34,398 bases of DNA from IMG/VR virus record IMGVR_UViG_3300048927_000439, positions 1-34,398 of that record; one strand, given 5' to 3'. The translations under genes and the position numbers were made by a program. The notes beneath the pieces were generated by a model. The model made no database searches, had not been told where the DNA came from, and saw only the letters and a list, made by a program, of their open reading frames with translations. Below, in pieces: positions 15,120-22,979 of this stretch; position 1 is the first letter of the stretch; each line of letters starts with the position of its first letter. Source of the DNA: a virus.

Positions 15120-16744
15120 CAGAAAGCATCATCCTTCTCGAAGCGCGAGGCGCGAGCGCCACCGGCAGCAGCCTGGCCGACGGCATTGCCGACCGCTCCG
15201 CCAACCGCCGGGCCAGCGTTCGGCACGCCATTGACCGTGACCCCGCCCACCTGGACAGTGACTGACTGGTTTCGGCTATCATTCACGACGTTGTCACTCG
15301 CTCGACTTGCCAAGGCAGCCATGCGTTCTTCGAAACCAGCGAAGACATTTCCCGTTGGTGCAGTCGGGCCGGCGTCATCGTGAATGCCGTGCGCAGACGC
15401 GGGTGTGCTCGACATCGGTCGCATTGGTCTGCGTCCGAGCACCCGATAAGCATTCGGCGCGTTTGCCGCCGCTTCCTGAGCAGCGGTATCTCCCATTGGG
15501 ACATACCCCCCCTCGCGAGCCAAGGCGTCCTTCTCTTCTTTGCTCCCCATCCAGAACTGCCGGCCAAGAAAAGAATAGCCGCGCTTCTCCAGCGTCTTCG
15601 AAACCGCGTCCTGGTAGCTGACCTCTCCGGTAAGTGCGTTAAGCGCGGCAGAAACAGTGGGAGATGCGGCCGCGCCAAGGGATTTCATGAAGTTGTCCCA
15701 CGCCGTTGACATATTCTGAATGCTGGCTGTGGTGTCAGTCGTGAACTTCTGGACGTCCCGAAAGACTGTTCCCTCGACGTCTCCATTCACTGACGTCAAA
15801 AACTTCGCGAGAGACTCCTGGCTCGTGGTCAGAGAAATCATGCCCTGCTGAAACTGCTGGTCGGCAAACAGGTCACTGATCTTCGCTGTTGGGTTCTTAT
15901 CCAGAACTTCCTTGGTCAGGCGAATGTAAGCGCTGACAGCATCCTCGCCTGACTTCTTGGCCTTCTCAATTTCCGATCGGATATCGACACCGAACTCTTT
16001 GAAATTCTTCTCCGTCTCCTGAGAGAACATTTTGGCGAAGATATTTTGGGCATTAGTGGCCGCCTCGCCCGCCGTTCCTGTGTCCTCACGAAGCGTCTGC
16101 AGGATAGCGATGAGGTGCCTGAGACCATCCTGTCCGGAATACCCGAGCTGGGCGAACTGACCGGCAAGAGATGGGATGTAGCTCGCCATATCCTTCAATT
16201 CGAACTGGCCAGCTTTGCCACCGGCGACCATGATATCAAAGGCCTTCTGCATATCTCCGGCTTGGATTTTCAACGCCGACGACGCCTTCAGCGCAGTGTT
16301 CGCAACATCGTCCACGCTAGCGCCAGATGCCTGCGCAGTGGCGAGAATCGAAGGCAGGAACTCCATGGCCTCTTTGAGATCGACACCCGACGCGGTCAGG
16401 GTGTCCAAACCGCTCACGGCCTCATCAATAGGCAACGCAAACTTGGTGGCGAGGTTTTGCACCTCTCTTGATGCCTGCGTCACCTGTTCCGCAGTTGCGC
16501 CTGCATTTGTCCCGATGCGCCCCATTTGGCGTTCGAACGCAGCGAAGTTTTTAACTGCGGATGTTCCGATCGCGACCGCACCGGCAGCTACAGCGCCGGC
16601 TGCAATGCCAAGGTTACGAACCCGCTCGGAAGTTGTCTTCGCGCTCTTCTCGGCGTCGTCCATCCCCTTGTTGAACTTGCGAAGGTTTTCCTCACCTTCC
16701 AGTTTGAAACCGAGGATGTTGATGAGCTCTCCGGCGATGGTCAT
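15119..16744 (-). CDS. Tail tape measure protein (TP901 family)
   Basis: A 541-residue protein. The N-terminus (about 1-35) is helical and charged. A hydrophobic Gly/Ala segment follows (RNLGIAAGAVAAGAVAIG), and then the TP901 core (FERQMGRIGTNAGATAEQVT, LDTLTASGVDLKEAMEFLP, AGDMQKAFDIMVAGGKAGQF). The C-terminal third is Ala/Gly/Pro-rich. The protein sets tail length and is the scaffold around which the tube assembles. At 541 residues it predicts a fairly short tail. Its ATG overlaps the stop of the frameshifted chaperone extension (ATGA), as expected for the chaperone-tape measure arrangement. Confidence 0.9.
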   Translation of the reverse strand: MTIAGELINILGFKLEGEENLRKFNKGMDDAEKSAKTTSERVRNLGIAAGAVAAGAVAIGTSAVKNFAAFERQMGRIGTNAGATAEQVTQASREVQNLATKFALPIDEAVSGLDTLTASGVDLKEAMEFLPSILATAQASGASVDDVANTALKASSALKIQAGDMQKAFDIMVAGGKAGQFELKDMASYIPSLAGQFAQLGYSGQDGLRHLIAILQTLREDTGTAGEAATNAQNIFAKMFSQETEKNFKEFGVDIRSEIEKAKKSGEDAVSAYIRLTKEVLDKNPTAKISDLFADQQFQQGMISLTTSQESLAKFLTSVNGDVEGTVFRDVQKFTTDTTASIQNMSTAWDNFMKSLGAAASPTVSAALNALTGEVSYQDAVSKTLEKRGYSFLGRQFWMGSKEEKDALAREGGYVPMGDTAAQEAAANAPNAYRVLGRRPMRPMSSTPASAHGIHDDAGPTAPTGNVFAGFEERMAALASRASDNVVNDSRNQSVTVQVGGVTVNGVPNAGPAVGGAVGNAVGQAAAGGARASRFEKDDAF

Positions 16745-17369
16745 CTGACACCCCTTCTTTGCTCTGCTTTTTCAGCGGAGGCCGTTCTCAGATCGAGAAT
16801 TTCGTGCATGTCGAGCAACTGCTTCAGCGTCACCTTTTCGCACTCGATGAAGGAGCAGAGAGGCGGGTTGGCTATGGATGGGCGGTAGATGAAGAAATTG
16901 ACGTTCGGCGCTATGCGCTCGATTTCTTGTTCCGTAAGACCTCCGTCAGAAGGCTGAGGATTCCACGCTTGCGGCTTCCGATAAAAAAATCCCTGAACTG
17001 CTCCTCCAAGACGAACTTCACCAACGGAACCAGCGCGGAGACCTTGCCCGTGAAGTCACCTGAGAGATCCACCGGATCATACTGGCCTGACGGCCGTTTG
17101 ATCTGAGCGATCCCGACTATCCGGCTGACCAATCCTGATACCTGGTCTGAAGGGACCCGGGACAGGATATCCGACACCGCAGCTAGTGCGGCAACGTCGG
17201 CCATCATCTCTTGCCCGTCATCGCCGGCGGAAAGCGCCAGAATGATGGACGGGAGCCTGTTTGCGGCGGGCCCCAGCAGCCGGAGAATGTCAGCGTAAAG
17301 TTCGATCGCCTCAATGGCAGGGATCGGCTGGACGCGATATTCAACACCGTCTAGTTTCTTTTCGGCCAT
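16741..17369 (-). CDS. Tail assembly chaperone GT, -1 frameshift product
   Basis: Predicted 209-residue fusion made when ribosomes slip -1 on TTTTTTT (minus strand, 16989-16983). It has residues 1-129 of the short chaperone, then 80 residues in the -1 frame (YRKPQAWNPQPSDGGLTEQE, ... CSFIECEKVTLKQLLDMHEI) ending at TGA 16741-16743. The -1 frame is open and protein-like across the whole distance and has no good start of its own. In lambda and many other phages the G and GT proteins, made in a fixed ratio, bind the tape measure before tube polymerisation. The gene position directly upstream of the tape measure fits. Slippage has not been shown here. Confidence 0.75.
16911..17369 (-). CDS. Tail assembly chaperone G (unshifted product)
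   Basis: A 152-residue helical protein (IPAIEAIELYADILRLLG, LSAGDDGQEMMADVAALAAV, LVPLVKFVLEEQFRDFF), typical in size and helix content of G-type chaperones located between the tail tube and tape measure genes. The T7 slip run encodes Asp127-Phe128-Phe129; in the zero frame translation continues for 23 more residues to TAG. The start at 17369 is divergent from a plus-strand secreted-protein gene only 20 bp away. Confidence 0.75.
   Translation of the reverse strand: MAEKKLDGVEYRVQPIPAIEAIELYADILRLLGPAANRLPSIILALSAGDDGQEMMADVAALAAVSDILSRVPSDQVSGLVSRIVGIAQIKRPSGQYDPVDLSGDFTGKVSALVPLVKFVLEEQFRDFFIGSRKRGILSLLTEVLRNKKSSA
16983..16989 (-). other. Slippery heptamer T TTT TTT for -1 frameshifting
   Basis: In the chaperone reading frame the bases are GAT TTT TTT ATC, an exact X XXY YYZ heptamer. 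After a -1 slip the next codons are TAT CGG AAG, and the frame stays open for 80 codons to the tape-measure start. Seven identical bases are unusual within GC-rich coding sequence. Confidence 0.75.
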
Positions 17370-17389
17370 AGCTTCACCACGAGGTTCAA

Positions 17390-17731
17390 ATGTTTCGACG
17401 TTTCAGTTTAGGTTTCGCCGTCGCCTTGATGGCATGTCCGGCTGTCGCGCTGGAGCAGAACACCGTTCTCGCGCTCCACAGAATGGGAGAGGTCATTGCC
17501 GCCACCCATCTTTGCGCTTCCGTGGAAGCCAATCAGTCTGCTGTGCAAACTGATCTCCAGCTCAACGGCGTTGATCCCAGCCAGCAAAATCAACTGGCGA
17601 TCGCCCTCGCCTTTCGATCCACGACAGAAGGCGAGTGGAAGGGGAGATCGCAGGAGGATGCCTGCAACTTCTTCCTCACGCGGTATGGCCCAGGCGGATC
17701 AGAAGGCATCAACTTCCTGCGAGAGAAGTAG
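17390..17731 (+). CDS. Small secreted protein, probable moron
   Basis: A 113-residue protein with a clear Sec signal peptide (MFRRFSLGFAVALMACPAVA, cleavage probably after AVA). The mature part is about 93 residues with two cysteines (THLCASV, DACNFF), likely a periplasmic disulfide. ATG 17390 follows GAGGTTCAA. It is read against the surrounding late operon, 20 bp from the divergent chaperone start and 15 bp from the convergent end of the tube gene. An independent inserted gene facing the other way is the hallmark of a moron expressed in the lysogen. Family not recognised. Confidence 0.7.
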   Translation: MFRRFSLGFAVALMACPAVALEQNTVLALHRMGEVIAATHLCASVEANQSAVQTDLQLNGVDPSQQNQLAIALAFRSTTEGEWKGRSQEDACNFFLTRYGPGGSEGINFLREK

Positions 17732-17746
17732 CAAGCGAGGCACCGG

Positions 17747-18184
17747 TTAGGTGTTGTCGGGGATTTCCTTGCTCCACTGCGCAGTCCAGAGCACCCACTC
17801 CCGCACAACTGCGTTTTTCCCCTTGCTGTCAGCCGGAGGCGTCTGGATAAAGACGCGGTCGGAAGAACCGCCCTCATTCGATCCTGTGTCGATGAACGAG
17901 AACGGAAATGCGGCAGCGACCGAGCCAAGAGCACGTTGGCGCTTCAACTTCTGATGAAGAAGCCGATGGGTCGGGCTGGTATGCTGCAGCTTCACGCTAA
18001 TCTGAGCCGACTGATCAGCGGAGATTGAGAAGATGCCGGACCCGTCCGCACCTACGATCCCAGATCCGGCGGCGGCACCGTCGGTTACGACGATTGCATC
18101 ATCGCCATCCCAAAGTCCCTGCACGGTCTGTCCGTCCAAAGTCGCCGACACATTGACGAAAGAATACGCGGTTGAATTGCCCAT
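17747..18184 (-). CDS. Tail tube protein (DUF3277)
   Basis: A 145-residue protein of the DUF3277 type: YSFVNVSATLDGQTVQGLWD then GDDAIVV, VGADGSGIFS, and QISVKLQHTSPTHRLLHQKL. Proteins of this family form the inner tube of contractile tails of the Pam3 kind. It lies 11 bp downstream of the sheath gene, as expected for the sheath-tube pair, and just before the chaperone/tape-measure genes. Confidence 0.82.
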   Translation of the reverse strand: MGNSTAYSFVNVSATLDGQTVQGLWDGDDAIVVTDGAAAGSGIVGADGSGIFSISADQSAQISVKLQHTSPTHRLLHQKLKRQRALGSVAAAFPFSFIDTGSNEGGSSDRVFIQTPPADSKGKNAVVREWVLWTAQWSKEIPDNT

Positions 18185-18195
18185 GTGTCAGCTCC

Positions 18196-19338
18196 TCAGA
18201 ACGTCATGACGTAGTTGATGGTGGTGTAGTGCACCGCGCCGGCGTAGCGGAACCGGACCGAGATCGCCGGAGCGATACGGGCCTTGCGCTGGCTTTCCGG
18301 CACATCGAACACCGACGGAACGGTGATTTCGACTGCAGGGGCATAGTCGCCGGTCTCGGGGTCGAGGTCCTGGGCAATCAGGCCAGCGCGGGTTGCCTGC
18401 TGCATGACGGTGCGCGCCGCAGAGGCGAGCGTCTGCATACCGGCATCGGTAAACGGCACGCGGGCATTGTTGAGCAGGATGCCCAAGCTTTCCTCTTCCG
18501 TGCGCGCGATGATCCAGTCCGTCGTGTGGATCTCGTCCAGGAAGACGTTGGCCGTGAGGGTCGAGCCCTCGACCACGAAGTTCCGACTGCCGATGTCGAT
18601 ATAGGTGTTGGCCATATGACCAACCGATTCCGACTGACCAACGCCAGGCGTGAAGCCGGTGATTGCTGCGATCGCCGCAGAACCCAGATTGACGGCGCTG
18701 ATGCCCTTCAGGTTCTTGAACTTTGCCGTGTAAGCGCTGTTGGCATCGTCGAAATTGCGGGTCGACATCCAAGCCGCCAGAGCGGCGGCAGGGAACAGCG
18801 AGGCGTCCGTGTGGTAGAAGACACCACTCCGCTCGAAGTCGCCCTTGTTGCGGGCAGCGATCGAAGTAGTGTCGGTCGGCGACTGGGTGGCTACCGCGTT
18901 GCTGTCGATGATTGCCAGCTTGTTCTTTGCTTCGGTCCACTGGATAAGACCATCGGTCGCGGCAATGTCGCGAAGCGTGGTGTCAACCGTGATGAAGTAC
19001 CAGTCCTGATCGGCATCATAGAGCGCGTTTAGCTCTGTCTGAAGCTCGGCAGCCGTCGGGGTAACATCGATCGCGACGAAACCGATCTTGATCTGCGTCG
19101 GGCGCGGGTTCTGCGAGAAGGCAGATAGAGCGGCCTTGTACGCATCAGCCGTGGTCGCGAAGTCGGCGGCCACTTCCTCGATCGAGGCATAGAGCTTCGT
19201 CCGGTGGGTCGCATCGACCTTGCCCGTCAATGCGACGGTGGTGAGAATGAGCTCAGTTCCGAAACCGCGACGGCTCGGAAAGGCATCGTTACGCGACAGC
19301 GTCACGTTGACGACGCGGTTGTAGGGTAGGATTGCCAT
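18196..19338 (-). CDS. Tail sheath protein (DUF3383)
   Basis: A 380-residue protein of the DUF3383 family, the contractile sheath of Pam3-like myophages. The N-terminal VVNVTLSRNDAFPSRRGFG and the internal YASIEEVAADFATT and FSQNPRPTQIKIGFV segments follow the sheath pattern (compare the 'fgp.s......yf...p' segments of other sheaths). The C-terminal domain contains TVMQQATRAGLIAQDL and RKARIAPAISVRFRYAGAVH. Its presence shows that the phage had a contractile tail. Confidence 0.85.
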   Translation of the reverse strand: MAILPYNRVVNVTLSRNDAFPSRRGFGTELILTTVALTGKVDATHRTKLYASIEEVAADFATTADAYKAALSAFSQNPRPTQIKIGFVAIDVTPTAAELQTELNALYDADQDWYFITVDTTLRDIAATDGLIQWTEAKNKLAIIDSNAVATQSPTDTTSIAARNKGDFERSGVFYHTDASLFPAAALAAWMSTRNFDDANSAYTAKFKNLKGISAVNLGSAAIAAITGFTPGVGQSESVGHMANTYIDIGSRNFVVEGSTLTANVFLDEIHTTDWIIARTEEESLGILLNNARVPFTDAGMQTLASAARTVMQQATRAGLIAQDLDPETGDYAPAVEITVPSVFDVPESQRKARIAPAISVRFRYAGAVHYTTINYVMTF

Positions 19339-19362
19339 CCTGTCGTCCTTTCTTGGTTGAAG

Positions 19363-19869
19363 TTATCCAGCTCGAGCGATGTCGAAGCTGCGTTCATCGA
19401 TGGTGTCGATCACGAAGCCGTCGCGGGTCAGGCCGCGAACGTTGAAGTCGATCTGGGCGCGAGGCTCCCATTTGTTGTCGACGTATTCCGGCAGGTTCCG
19501 GATCTGCGACAGGTCAGCGATCACGAGATCCGGGAACATCGGCTCCATGACCTGACGAAGCTTTGAGGCGGATACGATCGGGCGGAGGATGCCTGTCGGC
19601 TCGCTGCCGTAGGCGTGGACCGAGAAGCGCCATTCAGCTTCGATGACCGGTGCGGCACTGATCTTGTTCTTGCCAGCGCTGTTCGGCTCCCCGGTGTCCG
19701 TGTACTCGACCATTTGTTCGTTGGCGCGGACCTGGGCGAAGCCCACGAAGTTGACCATGACGTACGGTAACGTCGGGGCCTTCTTCCCCTCATGGGAACG
19801 GATGGTCGCAACCTCGGTCACTGACGCGATCCAGCGCACCACGGCGCTCCAAACCTCATCATTGGTCAT
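19363..19869 (-). CDS. Neck/tail terminator protein (LIC_12616-like)
   Basis: A 168-residue protein. MTNDEVWSAVVRWIASVTEV, LPYVMVNFVGFAQVRANEQM, EAEWRFSVHAYG and WEPRAQIDFNVRGLTRDGF match the mixed alpha/beta pattern of neck proteins (gp12-like, LIC_12616 family) that cap the sheath or connect tail to head. It overlaps the upstream gene by 4 bp and precedes the sheath by 24 bp. The assignment rests on pattern and synteny. Confidence 0.6.
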   Translation of the reverse strand: MTNDEVWSAVVRWIASVTEVATIRSHEGKKAPTLPYVMVNFVGFAQVRANEQMVEYTDTGEPNSAGKNKISAAPVIEAEWRFSVHAYGSEPTGILRPIVSASKLRQVMEPMFPDLVIADLSQIRNLPEYVDNKWEPRAQIDFNVRGLTRDGFVIDTIDERSFDIARAG

Positions 19870-20201
19870 TTCGTTTTCCTGCCAAGCGCTGCGCGGTAGA
19901 AGGCACCCTCATCTCGCGGCCAGACATAGACGACGCGGTACTCGACGCCCTTGTGTGTCACGACATCGTCGAGAAGGACTTCCGAGCGGCTCCACAGCAG
20001 CCATTGTGCTTCGGTCCGAACGCCTTCCGGCAGGTCCCGAAGCTGGTTGCCGGTCGCCGGCTGGATCACCGCCCTGATTGACGTCGTGGTAGAAGCGCCA
20101 TCGACGCCCTTCCCCGTGTTGGGATCGTAGGTGTCCGGTGCCCGACGGGTCAGCGACATGCCGACAGATTCGCCGTCGATAGCGATAGCAACGTCAATCA
20201 T
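19866..20201 (-). CDS. Head-tail connector/closure protein
   Basis: A 111-residue small beta-rich protein (MIDVAIAIDGESVGMSLTRR, VVTHKGVEYRVVYVWPRDEG) in the position of head closure or stopper proteins. ATG 20201 overlaps the previous stop (ATGA), so I prefer it to a start 15 bp further upstream. Its own stop overlaps the neck protein start by 4 bp. The specific homologue is not identified. Confidence 0.6.
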   Translation of the reverse strand: MIDVAIAIDGESVGMSLTRRAPDTYDPNTGKGVDGASTTTSIRAVIQPATGNQLRDLPEGVRTEAQWLLWSRSEVLLDDVVTHKGVEYRVVYVWPRDEGAFYRAALGRKTK

Positions 20202-20662
20202 GACCCTACTTTCCATGTAACGGCGGCCCGCATCTCGCCGTCGGCGATGAGCGGGTGGCTTGAGCCCTTGAGCTTGATCGTCACTGGGCTGTTTGAAGGT
20301 GACTGCATGGCAGTGATCTCCGCTTGAATATCGCCCTGCGCCACGATGCCCAGCTTTGACATTACCTGTGTGAGCGTGGTCTTCCCGGTCAGAAGTTTCG
20401 CAGCGGAAGTCCGAAGTGCATCACGATATTTTGCGCGGTTATTGCGCATCGCATTACGCATGAATGGGCGCTCCGGGATCGGTCCACCCCAGCCGCCGCC
20501 GGATGCACCGCCACGAGTGCCGAACTCGTTGAAAATCGCCTTCATAATATTGGACTGCTCGGCTTCGCTCGCCGGGAATCCGGCTTTCACTGTCTGTGGC
20601 CCCGGTATCCTGTTGGGCACTTGCACGTATACCGACCTGACAACGCGGGAGGTAAAGCTCAT
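20198..20662 (-). CDS. Phage neck/tail completion-type protein
   Basis: A 154-residue protein with a Gly-rich middle (GTRGGASGGGWGGPIPERPF) and the sequence PERPFMRNAMRNNRAKYRDA. The 'IPERPFMR' motif is characteristic of HK97 gp10-like and virion morphogenesis neck proteins, where it follows an internal loop. ATG 20662 overlaps the upstream stop (TGATG); GTG 20665 is an alternative. It lies between the DUF4054 connector and the closure protein. Confidence 0.6.
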   Translation of the reverse strand: MSFTSRVVRSVYVQVPNRIPGPQTVKAGFPASEAEQSNIMKAIFNEFGTRGGASGGGWGGPIPERPFMRNAMRNNRAKYRDALRTSAAKLLTGKTTLTQVMSKLGIVAQGDIQAEITAMQSPSNSPVTIKLKGSSHPLIADGEMRAAVTWKVGS

Positions 20663-21051
20663 CACACCGCCGCAACTGCAGGAAAATTCTTCCGCAACAG
20701 AGCCAGATACTCTTGGCCATAGATAGAAGCGACGTATCCTGTCGCGGCAAAGCCGGTCTGGCTCGACCCCGGAGTGGCAAATTCGACCTCGACGTCTCCG
20801 ACCTTGCGTCGACGTACGGCTCCGGTGCCAGCGCTTCCTTGACCCGTCGCCGTCCGGCCGGGCTCGCCTTCCATGGTCAGGGTATGAGCGGCAAGCAGCA
20901 TCTGTGCCCGCGCGCGGTCCTTTTCCACCCAGGTATCGCCAACATCGCCGATCGCATCGTCGAGAACGAGCTGGACGAGCGCATCAGATACTGCGGCGAA
21001 CTCAGGATAGCGGGCCTTAAACGTTGCTGGCGTTGGTGCTTGATACGCCAT
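20662..21051 (-). CDS. DUF4054 head-tail connector protein
   Basis: A 129-residue protein matching DUF4054: [50 protein letters not shown] and a C-terminal [16 protein letters not shown]. Members are adaptor-type head completion proteins that bind the portal. The start at 21051 lies inside the end of the preceding gene (35-bp overlap), which implies translational coupling. Confidence 0.8.
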   Translation of the reverse strand: MAYQAPTPATFKARYPEFAAVSDALVQLVLDDAIGDVGDTWVEKDRARAQMLLAAHTLTMEGEPGRTATGQGSAGTGAVRRRKVGDVEVEFATPGSSQTGFAATGYVASIYGQEYLALLRKNFPAVAAV

Positions 21052-21256
21052 CGCTATCGCCCTTCTTTGCCTTGGCCTTCGCCTTCGGCCCTTCTTCAGC
21101 CGCGACTGGCTCGATCACACCGGCGTTCAGCAACGCCTTGGCCTGATCCGAGTGCTGCAGCACGCCCCAGCGCTCGATGAGTGCGGTACTGCGCGGGCTG
21201 ATTGACACGTTTCCGATCCGCACCGGAAATTCGGAGAGGTTCTTGATGTTCGACAT
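21017..21256 (-). CDS. Small phage structural-region hypothetical protein
   Basis: A 79-residue protein: a short beta-rich N-terminus ([20 protein letters not shown]), then a Lys/Ala-rich acidic-basic tail ([18 protein letters not shown]). ATG 21256 has GGAG 7 nt upstream; ATG 21301 is a longer alternative. It overlaps the DUF4054 gene. The length and the charged tail resemble head decoration or FluMu-type small proteins, but I do not assign a function. Confidence 0.55.
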   Translation of the reverse strand: MSNIKNLSEFPVRIGNVSISPRSTALIERWGVLQHSDQAKALLNAGVIEPVAAEEGPKAKAKAKKGDSDGVSSTNASNV

Positions 21257-21358
21257 GACATGCTCCGATGAACTTTCGTCCGCACTCTTTCCTTTGGCCA
21301 AGCGTCACATAGTTAAGTGACTGTTGCCGAAAGGCATTCTTTGAAGGAGTGGGAATAA

Positions 21359-21526
21359 ATGGGTGCTTCGGTACTGATAGGAATTCTGATCACTTTTCTC
21401 GTAATCATTCTGGTCCTGTACCTGGTGCAGCGGTTGCCGATTGAGGCAAAGATGCGTCAGATCGTGCAGATCATCGTCATCATCATCGGCATCATATCGC
21501 TTCTGAAGTACTTAGCCGTCTTCTAG
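21359..21526 (+). CDS. Small two-helix membrane protein (Thivi_2564-like)
   Basis: A 55-residue plus-strand gene with AAGGAG upstream of ATG 21359. Two transmembrane helices (VLIGILITFLVIILVLYLV and IVQIIVIIIGIISLLKYLAV) are joined by QRLPIEAKMRQ. The hydrophobic-loop-hydrophobic layout with a central QRLPI matches the Thivi_2564 family of small inner-membrane proteins as I remember it. It is an insertion in the minus-strand head operon and has its own terminator 25 bp downstream, so it is probably a lysogenically expressed moron. Function unknown. Confidence 0.75.
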   Translation: MGASVLIGILITFLVIILVLYLVQRLPIEAKMRQIVQIIVIIIGIISLLKYLAVF

Positions 21527-21551
21527 ATCGGCAATGACTTTGACTTGCGTT

Positions 21552-21589
21552 ACACCCCCGGCAAATTACTGCCGGGGGTGTTTTTGTTT
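21552..21589 (+). terminator. Strong intrinsic terminator
   Basis: A 12-bp perfect stem (ACACCCCCGGCA 21552-21563, TGCCGGGGGTGT 21570-21581) with a 6-nt loop, followed by TTTTGTTT on the plus strand. It ends transcription of the small membrane-protein gene immediately before the convergent minus-strand gene at 21588. Confidence 0.9.
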
Positions 21590-21998
21590 AAGCGGCGAGC
21601 TTCGCGTCGATCAGCTCTTTAAGCTTCACGTTCGAGATGTTGCCGGGATATTCGAGACCAAGCTCGGACGCCTGCTTCTTGAGCTCGTCGCGCTCGGACG
21701 GCGTTGCATCCGCCTTCAGCTTGGCCAGTTCAGCCTCCCGCTCGGCAAGCTGCTTCCTGAGCTCGTCGAGTTCGGAGGAGGAGCTGGCCACCGACACCGT
21801 CGAGGAGCCTGAAACGATCGATACCTCGGACGGATTGTCCGTGTAATCGCCGTCGACCGAAAACCAGCCGGAAGCCTCGATGTGCTTCTGCTCGCGGGCG
21901 AAGATGTCCGCCTCAATGGTCTGACCCGGTTCGACGAGAACCGGGCCGTTGATCGTATTGATGCCGCGAGGGCCACGCTCGGTGTTTGTGATCTGCAT
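21588..21998 (-). CDS. Capsid-region protein with coiled coil and HeH/SAP-like C-terminus
   Basis: A 136-residue protein. The N-terminal beta region (TERGPRGINTINGPVLVEPG, then QTIEADI) resembles small head-decoration or FluMu-type domains. A charged coiled coil follows (ELDELRKQLAEREAELAKLK), and the C-terminal KKQASELGLEYPGNISNVKL resembles a HeH/Rho-N or SAP-like helix-extension-helix motif that may bind nucleic acid. It lies 12 bp downstream of the major capsid gene. A head-associated accessory role is inferred from position only. Confidence 0.6.
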   Translation of the reverse strand: MQITNTERGPRGINTINGPVLVEPGQTIEADIFAREQKHIEASGWFSVDGDYTDNPSEVSIVSGSSTVSVASSSSELDELRKQLAEREAELAKLKADATPSERDELKKQASELGLEYPGNISNVKLKELIDAKLAA

Positions 21999-22010
21999 CG
22001 CCGAATCTCC

Positions 22011-22964
22011 TCAGATGCCGTCGAGGTAACGGACAGACTTCGGACGACGGATATCGACACCACCGACGCGAAAGATGCCCGGGACATCGAACTTCATCGG
22101 TCCGGTCTGCCAGACAGGCAGGAAGCGGAACGGCATCGGGACGTGCATCTTCAGCACTTCCGGCGAGCGGCGGTATGCCACCATGCGCTTGGTGCTGGAT
22201 GCGCCGGCCGTGTCGAGGAAGCCGAACACGCCACGGATCGTGAGCGGCTGTCCAGTCGTCAGGGTGTAGATGTTGTTCTTCTGCACCCACTCGAGGATGG
22301 TCGTCTGGTTGACGGCATCGATACGACGGGTGGAGATGTCCAGCAGGACGGAGTACGGCAGGAGCAGCGTGTCAGCTATTTCGGTGCCCAGGGTCCCGGT
22401 GAAGATGCCGGTAAGCTGGCCGTTGATATCGCGGAGGATCTGGTCGGGCGTCTTGCTGGCGAAAGTCGTGGCCGAGCTCGTACCGTCGGCGGGGGCCGTG
22501 GTAGCCGTGACCGACGAGTTATTGACCAGACCAGCGTAGCCCTTGCCGGTGTCACCGACGAACGCGACCTGTTCGATCTTCTCCTCGGAGGCGCGACGCG
22601 CCGAAGAGGCCTTCTCAGGCGTCAGATTGATGCCGAGCAGCTGAGCGGTGCCGAGCTCTTCCAGCGTGTAGCCGTAGCCGATCGCGGCCATGCTGACGCT
22701 GGTTTCGAACTTTTCGCGAGTCAGTTCGACCTTCGGCACGTCGTGTGCGTTGCCGGAGAACCACTGCGCCTGGCCGACCGAGTCCATCGAGAAGTAGGTG
22801 ACGGACTGAATCCATTCGGGCGCGGAGGTGTCGACGGGGACCAGGGACGGATACTGAATGTCCTGGTACTTCATCGCGTAGACCGTCGGCTCGATGAGCG
22901 AGGCCTGACGGATAAGGAAGCTCATTGCGACCTGCTGAGCGTCCCGAGTGATAACCATGTTCAT
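22011..22964 (-). CDS. Major capsid protein (DUF2184, HK97-fold)
   Basis: A 317-residue protein of the DUF2184 family, the major capsid protein of many proteobacterial prophages. Features seen are ASLIEPTVYAMKYQDIQYPS, SVTYFSMDSVGQAQWFSG, AAIGYGYTLEELGTAQLLGI, a VAFVGDTGKGYAGLVNNSSV segment typical of the capsid A-domain, and a C-terminal IFRVGGVDIRRPKSVRYLDG. It follows the cement protein by 15 bp. No N-terminal delta domain is visible, which fits a separate scaffold. Confidence 0.88.
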   Translation of the reverse strand: MNMVITRDAQQVAMSFLIRQASLIEPTVYAMKYQDIQYPSLVPVDTSAPEWIQSVTYFSMDSVGQAQWFSGNAHDVPKVELTREKFETSVSMAAIGYGYTLEELGTAQLLGINLTPEKASSARRASEEKIEQVAFVGDTGKGYAGLVNNSSVTATTAPADGTSSATTFASKTPDQILRDINGQLTGIFTGTLGTEIADTLLLPYSVLLDISTRRIDAVNQTTILEWVQKNNIYTLTTGQPLTIRGVFGFLDTAGASSTKRMVAYRRSPEVLKMHVPMPFRFLPVWQTGPMKFDVPGIFRVGGVDIRRPKSVRYLDGI

Positions 22965-22979
22965 GTTCGATCGCTCCTA

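Noticed and set aside
18172-19032. A 286-codon open frame on the plus strand
   Set aside because: Antisense to the tail sheath gene; no ribosome site and a shadow-like composition.
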